A stretch of DNA of 64,000 bases from Algihabitans sp965233705 (lineage in GTDB: Bacteria > Pseudomonadota > Alphaproteobacteria > Kiloniellales > DSM-21159): assembly GCA_965233705.1 (NCBI GenBank), contig CBDDTF010000001.1:682001-746000 (forward strand), in the 5' to 3' direction. The translations under genes were made by a program, and so were the position numbers. Below, piece by piece: positions 58,581 through 64,000 of this stretch (the first letter of the stretch is position 1; every line of letters begins with the position of its first letter). A model generated the notes under the pieces. That model did no database searches. It was not told the DNA's origin and worked only from the letters and a program-made list of their open reading frames with translations.

Positions 58581-59285
58581 TCAAATCCCCAGGTAGGCTT
58601 GCCGGACGTGATCGTTGGTCAGCAGCGCCTCGGCCGCATCCGACAGAACGATCTCGCCGTTCTCCAGCACGTAGCCGCGGTCGGCGGCCTTGAGCGTGTG
58701 AAAGACGTTCTGCTCGACGATCAGAATGGTCGTACCGGTCTCCACGATCCGCTCGATCGCCTCGAAGACCTGCGCCACGATAATCGGGGCGAGCCCCAAC
58801 GAGGGCTCGTCGAACATCAGCAGCTTCGGCCGGGCCATCATGCCCCGCGCGATGGCGACCATCTGCTGCTCGCCGCCCGACAGCGAGGAGGCCTGCTGCT
58901 GCAGCCGCTCGCGCAGGCGCGGGAAGAGCGCCAGCACCTCCTCGAGGGTCTGCGCCTGGCTGGCCCGCGCGCCGCGCCGGTAGGCGCCCATCAGCAGGTT
59001 CTCGCGCACCGTCATGTCGGGAAAGAGCTGCCGTCCCTCGGGCACCAGAGTGATCCCCAGCTCGACCACCTCGTGCGCCGACAGGCGGGTGATGTCCTCC
59101 CCCTCGAAGGCGAGAGTCCCGGCGCTCGGCGTCACGATGCCGGACACCGTGCGCAGGGTCGTGGTCTTGCCCGCGCCGTTGCCGCCGACGATGGTGACCA
59201 CTTCGCCGGCCCCGACCCGCAGCGAGACGCCGTGCAGGATGGTGGTCGCTCCGTAGCCGGCATGGATGTCGCGCAGCTCAAGCAT
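58581..59285 (-). CDS. livF: branched-chain amino acid-type ABC transporter ATP-binding protein (LivF)
   Basis: ATPase of 234 residues: Walker A GGNGAGKTTTLRT, Q-loop LVPEGRQLFPDMTV, signature LSGGEQQMVAIARGM, Walker B LLMFDEPSLGLAP, H-loop in LIVEQNV. Length and the PEGR phrase are typical of LivF. It overlaps the LivM-LivG fusion gene by 8 bp. Confidence 0.92.
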   Translation of the reverse strand: MLELRDIHAGYGATTILHGVSLRVGAGEVVTIVGGNGAGKTTTLRTVSGIVTPSAGTLAFEGEDITRLSAHEVVELGITLVPEGRQLFPDMTVRENLLMGAYRRGARASQAQTLEEVLALFPRLRERLQQQASSLSGGEQQMVAIARGMMARPKLLMFDEPSLGLAPIIVAQVFEAIERIVETGTTILIVEQNVFHTLKAADRGYVLENGEIVLSDAAEALLTNDHVRQAYLGI

Positions 59286-61071
59286 GGACGAAGTCCTTTC
59301 CGAGATAGGCCTCGACCACCTGCGGGTCGCGCACCACCGCCTGCGGCGCGCCCTCGGCGATGATCTCGCCGGAGTTGAGCACGATCACCCGGTCCGACAG
59401 CGACATCACGGCCTGCATGACGTGCTCGATCGCGATGATGCTGACGCCGGTGTCGCGGATCGACTGCATCAGGTCGATGGCGCGCCGCACGTCGGTCTGG
59501 TTGATCCCCGCCATCACCTCGTCGAGCAGCAGCACGCGCGGCGCCATGGCCATCACGCGAGCGACCTCCAGCCGCTTGAGCCCGCCGATGGTCAGGCCGC
59601 GCGCCTCGGCCTGGAGCCAGGGCCCCAGCCCCATGCGCCAGGCGGTCTCGCGCGCCGCCTCGCGGGCCTGCTGCACATCGCGGTGGCGGTAGAAGGCGCC
59701 CACCATGATGTTCTCCTCCACCGTCATGGCCGCGAAGGGCTGCACGATCTGGAAGGTCCGCCCCACGCCCAGCGCCGCGAAGTCGGCCGGCGATGCGGGC
59801 GTGCGCCACTGGCCGGCGGAATCGCGGACCGAGACCTGTCCGGCGTCCGGCTTGAGGAAACCGGAGAGCATGTTGAACACCGTGGTCTTGCCCGCGCCGT
59901 TCGGCCCGATCAGCCCCAGGATCTCGCCCTCGCGCAGGGAAAAGCCGACGTTGTTGGTGACGTGCAGGCCGCCGAAATGTTTTTGCAGCCCCTCGACGCG
60001 CATCACCTCCGCGCCGCGCGGCGCCGGCGTCTCGGCGCGCGGCGGGGCGGCCACCGGCTCGGCCGTCTCCGCGCGCGCTTTGGCCGCCGGCTGCAGGAAG
60101 CGCGACAACGCCCCCATGATGCCGTTGGGCATGAACAGCACCACCAGCATCAGCACCACGCCGTAGACGAAGCCGTGCAGGCCCAGGGCGTGGGCGCCGA
60201 GGGCGCCGCGCGCTAGCTCGGTGATCGGCACCAGCAGCGCCGCGCCCAGCAGCGGCCCGAAGACCGTGCCGATGCCGCCGATCAGGGCGAACATGGCGAT
60301 CTGGATCGACATCTGCAGGGAAAAGACGGCGGCCGGCTCGATGAAGGTGAGGTACATGGCATGGAAGGTGCCGACCATGGCCGAGAGCGCCGCCGAGGCC
60401 GAGACGGCGAGCAGGCGCACCCGCACCGTCCGCACCCCGGCCGCCCGCGCCGCCGACTCGCGCTCGCGGGTGGCGACCAGGTAGAAGCCCAGCCGGTGCG
60501 CGCGGATCGCCCAGGCAACCGCCAGGCAGGCCAGCAGCAGGCCGAAGGCGATGATCAGCGCCGGCAGACGTTCGCGGAACACCATCCACTCCCAGCCCAG
60601 CTTGAGCTGGATCATCATGCCGGTGGCACCGCCGGTGAAGTCGTGGAAGTAGAGCGCCAGGACGCGGAAGACCTCCAGAAAGGCGATCGTCGCCAGGGCG
60701 AAGAAGGGCCCGTGCAGCCGGAAGCAGGGATAGCTGATGACGACGGCGGCCACGACGGCCAGCCCGGCGCCGGCGAACATCCCCAGCCAGGGCGAGATGC
60801 CGGCGTTCATCAGCATCACGCCGGCATAGGCGCCGATGCCGTAGAACATGCCATGGCCCAGCGAGAGCTGGCCGGCGTAGCCGCCGACGATGTTCCAGGC
60901 GGTCGACAGCGCGGCAAAAATGCAGATGGTGATGAAGACGTGGTAGATGAACTCGTCGCCGATCAGCACCGGCGTGACGAAGAGTGCGGCCAGCAGGGCC
61001 GCCAGCGCGGCCGCGCCCACGCGCAGGCGCGACGTGGCCTCGGGCCGCGGGGTCAGCGTCGTATCGGTCAT
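59278..61071 (-). CDS. branched-chain amino acid-type ABC transporter permease-ATPase fusion (LivM-LivG)
   Basis: Fusion of 597 residues. Residues 1-330 are a LivM permease (TWNIVGGYAGQLSLGHGMFYGIGAYAG, then six to eight further helices). A Pro/Ala-rich linker (about 330-355) leads to a LivG ATPase: Walker A GPNGAGKTTVFNML, FQIVQPF, signature region LTIGGLKRLEVARVMA (signature reads IGGLK rather than SGGQ), Walker B LLLDEVMAGI, and EHVM. The ATG at 61071 overlaps the LivH stop by 4 bp. Fused LivM-LivG proteins are known in proteobacteria, mainly for aromatic or amide uptake. Confidence 0.9.
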   Translation of the reverse strand: MTDTTLTPRPEATSRLRVGAAALAALLAALFVTPVLIGDEFIYHVFITICIFAALSTAWNIVGGYAGQLSLGHGMFYGIGAYAGVMLMNAGISPWLGMFAGAGLAVVAAVVISYPCFRLHGPFFALATIAFLEVFRVLALYFHDFTGGATGMMIQLKLGWEWMVFRERLPALIIAFGLLLACLAVAWAIRAHRLGFYLVATRERESAARAAGVRTVRVRLLAVSASAALSAMVGTFHAMYLTFIEPAAVFSLQMSIQIAMFALIGGIGTVFGPLLGAALLVPITELARGALGAHALGLHGFVYGVVLMLVVLFMPNGIMGALSRFLQPAAKARAETAEPVAAPPRAETPAPRGAEVMRVEGLQKHFGGLHVTNNVGFSLREGEILGLIGPNGAGKTTVFNMLSGFLKPDAGQVSVRDSAGQWRTPASPADFAALGVGRTFQIVQPFAAMTVEENIMVGAFYRHRDVQQAREAARETAWRMGLGPWLQAEARGLTIGGLKRLEVARVMAMAPRVLLLDEVMAGINQTDVRRAIDLMQSIRDTGVSIIAIEHVMQAVMSLSDRVIVLNSGEIIAEGAPQAVVRDPQVVEAYLGKDFVHA

Positions 61072-61955
61072 TGCGAGACGTGCGAGAGCTTGAGCCGGCT
61101 GCCGAACAGGCCGGACGGCTTCAGGATGAGGATGAGCAGAAAGACGCCGAAGACGACCGCCTCGCGGATGTCGGAGCCGATGTAGAACCCTGCCAGGCTG
61201 TCGATCAGCCCGATCACCATGGCGCCGAAGAAGGCGCCAACGACCGAGCCGAGGCCGCCGAGCACCACCACCACGAAGGCGGTCAGCACGAAGTAGGTGC
61301 CGATGGTCGAGGAGGTCGGGTAGAGCGGCGCGATCAGCGCGGCGCCCAGGCCGACGCAGGCCGCGCCCAGGCCGAAGCTGAGCACGTAGATCCGGTTGAC
61401 GTTGATCCCCATGAGCTGGGCCGCCGCCCGGTTCTGCGCCACGGCGCGGATCGCCCGCCCGGTCTGGGTGCGGCCGAGGAAGAGCTGCATCGCAACGATC
61501 AGCAGCACGGCGGCGGCGAAGACCCAGAGCTGGCCCGCCAGAACCCGCACCGGCCCGACCTCCAGCGGCGTGCGCAGCCCGCTGGCGGGCGTGTTGGAGA
61601 TGTCGGCGCCGAAGATCAGCAGCGCGAGGTTCACCAGCGCCGTCGACAGGCCGACGGTGGCGAAGATCTGGACATGCTCGTCGCGCGCGTTCATCAGCGG
61701 CTGGATCAGGAAGCGCTGCACCAGCGCGCCCAGCACGAACAGCGCCGGCGCGACGGCGACCACGGTGATGTAGGGATGCACCTGCAGGCCGACGGTCAGC
61801 AGATAGGTGGCGTACATGCCGACCATCAGGAACTCGCCATGGGCGAAGTTGATCACCTTGACGATGCCGAAGATCAGCGTGAGGCCGATGGAGATGATGG
61901 CGAAGAGGCCGCCGAGCATCAGACCGTTGGCCACGATCTGCAAAAACGTGTCCAT
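61068..61955 (-). CDS. livH: branched-chain amino acid-type ABC transporter permease (LivH)
   Basis: Inner-membrane permease of 295 residues with about eight hydrophobic segments: NGLMLGGLFAIISIGLTLIFG at the start, KVINFAHGEFLMVGMYATYLL, and GGLGSVVGAFFGAMVIG near the C-terminus. The ATG at 61955 (MDTFLQIVANG) is chosen; a start at 61994 lacks support. Pairs with the LivM part of the fusion. Confidence 0.92.
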   Translation of the reverse strand: MDTFLQIVANGLMLGGLFAIISIGLTLIFGIVKVINFAHGEFLMVGMYATYLLTVGLQVHPYITVVAVAPALFVLGALVQRFLIQPLMNARDEHVQIFATVGLSTALVNLALLIFGADISNTPASGLRTPLEVGPVRVLAGQLWVFAAAVLLIVAMQLFLGRTQTGRAIRAVAQNRAAAQLMGINVNRIYVLSFGLGAACVGLGAALIAPLYPTSSTIGTYFVLTAFVVVVLGGLGSVVGAFFGAMVIGLIDSLAGFYIGSDIREAVVFGVFLLILILKPSGLFGSRLKLSHVSQ

Positions 61956-62112
61956 GACGCCTCGCTCGGGCGGTCTCCGATCGGGCGGGCCCACTGCAGG
62001 ACCCCGCCGACCGGCTGAAAACCGCCCTCGATCGTAGTCTTGGAGGGATGCTGCCAGCCCGGCGCCGCACGGAGGCGGGCGATCCGGCCGGGCATCGCTC
62101 CGGGAGAGAGGG

Positions 62113-62137
62113 GGCGGGGCGGACGCGCCGCCCCGCC
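62113..62137. repeat. strong stem-loop downstream of the Liv binding-protein gene
   Basis: Perfect 10-bp inverted repeat GGCGGGGCGG (62113-62122) and CCGCCCCGCC (62128-62137) with a 5-nt loop, about 24 nt past the binding-protein stop on the minus strand, in the 205-bp gap before LivH. No U-run; likely an mRNA-stabilising or partial-termination stem. Confidence 0.6.
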
Positions 62138-62160
62138 AGGGCTAGCCGCTCGGGGCCGGC

Positions 62161-63363
62161 CTACTCGGGCCAGCGGATCTCGGCCGCCGCCGCCGCGTCG
62201 GGGTAGACGGTCACCAGGCGGCCGTCCTGCCACTGCATGCCCATCATCTCGGCGCGTTCGTTCTGGTTGTTCGCCCCGAACTTCACGCCGTAGCCGACCG
62301 CGGTGGTGCCCGCCGGCACGTCGATGGCCTCGACCGCGGCGAGGATCGACTCCGCGTCGAAGCCCTCGGCCTGATCGATCGCCTCGAGCAGCACCAGCGC
62401 GCCGACGTAGTTGTTCAGGGAGTGGCCAGAGCGCGGCGACTCGCCGTACTTCTCCTCGTAGGTGGCGACGAAGTCCTCCAGGCCGGGGGTGAAGTCGGTG
62501 TTCACCGCGTACTGGGTGAAATCGACGTTGAGCACCCCCTCGATGACGTCGGCGCCCACCGCCTCGGCCGTCGGCAGCATGGAATAGCCGCCGCCGCCGC
62601 CGATGATCGCCCCGGGTTCGAAGCCGGCCTCGTTGGCCTGCTGCAGGAACAGCACCGAGTCGTTCTGGTAAGAGGTCTGCAGCACCACATCGACGCCGCG
62701 CTGCTTGAGGTCGAGGACGAGCGACGACATGTCGACCGTCGAGGCCGGATAGCCCTGCACGGTGACGATGTTCAGGCCGGCCTCCTCGCCGTAGGTCTTC
62801 TCGTGACCGGCCACCGAGGTGCCGTAGCTGGAATCCTCGTGGATGATCCCGATCTTCAGCTCGGCCGGATCCTTGCCGAGGCCGGGCGCCACCTTCTCGA
62901 CGATCATCTCGACCGCCATCTTGCCCATGTCCTCGGCGGTCGGGTTGGTCCGGTAGAGGTAAGTGAAGTCGCGGCCGGTCACGTCGTCGGCCACAGCGCC
63001 CAGCTCGAAGTAGGGCACCTCGGCGAGCTCGGCGACCTGGCTGGCCGCGATCGAGCGCGAGGAGGAGTAGGTGCCGAAGATCGCCTTGACGCCCTCGAGC
63101 GAAATCAGCCGGCGCGCCTCGCCGATCGCCTGGTTGTTGTCGACCGCGTCGCCGCGCAGCAGCACGATCTGCTCGCCCTGCACGCCGCCCCTGGCATTGA
63201 TCTCGTCGACCGCGATCTCCAGGCCGCGCGCGCTCTCCTCGCCCAGCAGCGCGAGCTGGCCGCTGAAGGGATAGAGCGCGCCGAACTTCACCTCGGCCAG
63301 GGCCGGGCCGGCGAGAAGCACCGCCGCGGCGGCGGGACCGGTCAGCAATGTTTTGATCTTCAT
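62161..63363 (-). CDS. branched-chain amino acid-type ABC transporter substrate-binding protein (LivK family)
   Basis: Periplasmic binding protein of 400 residues with a Sec signal (MKIKTLLTGPAAAAVLLAGPALA). The mature start EVKFGALYPFSGQLALLGEESARGLEIAVDEINARGG is typical of the Peripla_BP_6 family. Members with this layout often bind aromatic or amide compounds instead of branched amino acids. It lies upstream of the permease genes and 43 bp after the thiamine-diphosphate enzyme gene, so substrate uptake and degradation are co-transcribed. Confidence 0.92.
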   Translation of the reverse strand: MKIKTLLTGPAAAAVLLAGPALAEVKFGALYPFSGQLALLGEESARGLEIAVDEINARGGVQGEQIVLLRGDAVDNNQAIGEARRLISLEGVKAIFGTYSSSRSIAASQVAELAEVPYFELGAVADDVTGRDFTYLYRTNPTAEDMGKMAVEMIVEKVAPGLGKDPAELKIGIIHEDSSYGTSVAGHEKTYGEEAGLNIVTVQGYPASTVDMSSLVLDLKQRGVDVVLQTSYQNDSVLFLQQANEAGFEPGAIIGGGGGYSMLPTAEAVGADVIEGVLNVDFTQYAVNTDFTPGLEDFVATYEEKYGESPRSGHSLNNYVGALVLLEAIDQAEGFDAESILAAVEAIDVPAGTTAVGYGVKFGANNQNERAEMMGMQWQDGRLVTVYPDAAAAAEIRWPE

Positions 63364-63406
63364 GGTTTCCTCCCTGATGCAGGTCTCGCCACGCGAGACC
63401 CCGCGC

Positions 63407-64000
63407 TCAGTAGTCGAGCGCCTTCTTGCCCTGGAAACTGGTGATCGGCGGATGCGCGCGTTCGTCGGTCACCACGTCGATCACGGTGACCGCCGGCGCG
63501 GCCAGGGCGGCCTGCAGCGCCGGCAGGAAATCGCCGGGCGCCTCCACCCGCACGCCCTGGCAGCCGCAGGCCTGCGCGAGCGCGGCATGGTCCACCGCCT
63601 CGAAGTGCACGACATCGGTGTGGGCGCCGAACAGGCTGAGCTCGGCATGCTTTTGGTAGCCGAGGATCTGGTTGTTCAGCACCACCACCACGACAGGCAG
63701 CCGCATGCGCCGCGCGGTCTCCAGCTCCGCCCAGACGTGGGCGAAGCCGCCGTCGCCGGTCACGCAGACGACCGGCGCCTGCGGTCGCGCGGCCTTGGCG
63801 CCCAACGCGAAGGGCAGCCCCCAGCCCAGGCCGGCCAGGCCGCGCGGCGTCAGAAAGCGTTGCCCGGCCCGGCGGGCGGTCAGGTAGTTGGCCACCCAGA
63901 TCGAGGCGTAGCTGGCATCGGCGACCACGATGGCGTCGTCGCCGAGCTGGCTGTCCAGGTCGCGCATCAGACGCTCGGGCCGGCAGGGCACGGCGTCCAG
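63407..64000 (-). CDS. thiamine-diphosphate-dependent enzyme, acetolactate synthase-like (C-terminal part, 5' end outside window)
   Basis: The last 197 residues of a ThDP enzyme. The cofactor motif GDGGFAHVWAELETARRMRLPVVVVVLNN (GDG...NN) is complete, preceded by TPRGLAGLGWGLPFALGAK. This is the C-terminal domain of the acetolactate synthase/benzoylformate decarboxylase family. The N-terminal catalytic Glu is beyond 64000, so the reaction (C-C ligation, decarboxylation or hydrolysis) cannot be read. Probably the first or second gene of the Liv operon. Confidence 0.85.
   Translation of the reverse strand: MDAVPCRPERLMRDLDSQLGDDAIVVADASYASIWVANYLTARRAGQRFLTPRGLAGLGWGLPFALGAKAARPQAPVVCVTGDGGFAHVWAELETARRMRLPVVVVVLNNQILGYQKHAELSLFGAHTDVVHFEAVDHAALAQACGCQGVRVEAPGDFLPALQAALAAPAVTVIDVVTDERAHPPITSFQGKKALDY

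Noticed and set aside
1..64000. CRISPR arrays, insertion sequences, integrases, prophage, rRNA, tRNA
   Set aside because: I read through for direct-repeat/spacer patterns, transposase or integrase motifs and T-loop sequences and found none; the repeats present are short tandem units inside genes or leaders.

Overview
This window is very GC-rich chromosomal DNA from a heterotrophic alphaproteobacterium, most likely a Rhodospirillales-type environmental or marine lineage. The indications are the codon bias (G or C in nearly every third position), many TRAP, Liv and polyamine uptake systems, frequent 1- to 8-bp stop/start overlaps, and GTG/TTG starts. There are no rRNA or tRNA genes, insertion sequences, phage genes or CRISPR arrays. 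Only ispB, the tRNA-type methyltransferase and a few small ORFs look like core genome; the rest is catabolism plus transport.

Layout. (1) 1-6004, minus: an ABC polyamine-uptake operon (ATPase, two permeases, binding protein) followed by a nitrilase-family hydrolase and a histone-deacetylase-type acetylpolyamine amidohydrolase. (2) 6118-9520: methyltransferase, DUF2007 protein, divergent polyprenyl synthase (ispB), two small hypotheticals. (3) 9561-12459, minus: a TRAP transporter. (4) 12605-30563: the centrepiece, which I read as a complete picolinate (pyridine-2-carboxylate) degradation regulon. It has a three-subunit molybdenum hydroxylase whose Fe-S subunit is fused to a CoxG domain, a TRAP transporter, a MarR regulator (PicR-like), a Rieske oxygenase with a small subunit, and an AraC/GlxA-type regulator. 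An operon then encodes the decarboxylase (PicC), maleate isomerase (PicG), N-formylmaleamate deformylase (PicE), 2,5-dihydroxypyridine dioxygenase (PicD) and maleamate amidohydrolase (PicF). Predicted route: picolinate, 6-hydroxypicolinate, 3,6-dihydroxypicolinate, 2,5-dihydroxypyridine, N-formylmaleamate, maleamate, maleate, fumarate.

Two things stand out in that block. First, Rieske ferredoxin, FAD ferredoxin reductase and Rieske oxygenase alpha subunit lie in one uninterrupted reading frame (968 codons), with a Shine-Dalgarno-like sequence still present before an internal ATG at the oxygenase. Second, a palindrome (core CAGTATACTG) occurs five times, only in the intergenic regions of this block. 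In four of the five it sits on a recognisable -10 element, which defines a candidate repressor regulon.

(5) 30865-36905: a second polyamine-type ABC operon ending in a ureohydrolase-family gene that lacks two conserved histidines, with a divergent LysR gene. (6) 36923-47448, minus: a ten-gene polyol-type operon (FAD oxidase, small Cys-rich protein, FGGY kinase, sugar ABC transporter, SDR, glycerol-dehydrogenase-like enzyme, LacI repressor), preceded by twin LacI-type operators. (7) 47776-55224: XRE-cupin regulator divergent from a DAO-family oxidase, a TRAP transporter with two tandem binding proteins, and an MlrC/M81 protein. (8) 55271-64000, minus: GMC oxidoreductase, AroE-like dehydrogenase, SDR, a Liv-type ABC transporter (permease LivM fused to ATPase LivG) and the C-terminal part of a thiamine-diphosphate enzyme cut by the window edge.

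All functions are inferred from reading the sequence. Residue numbers were counted by hand and may be off by one or two.
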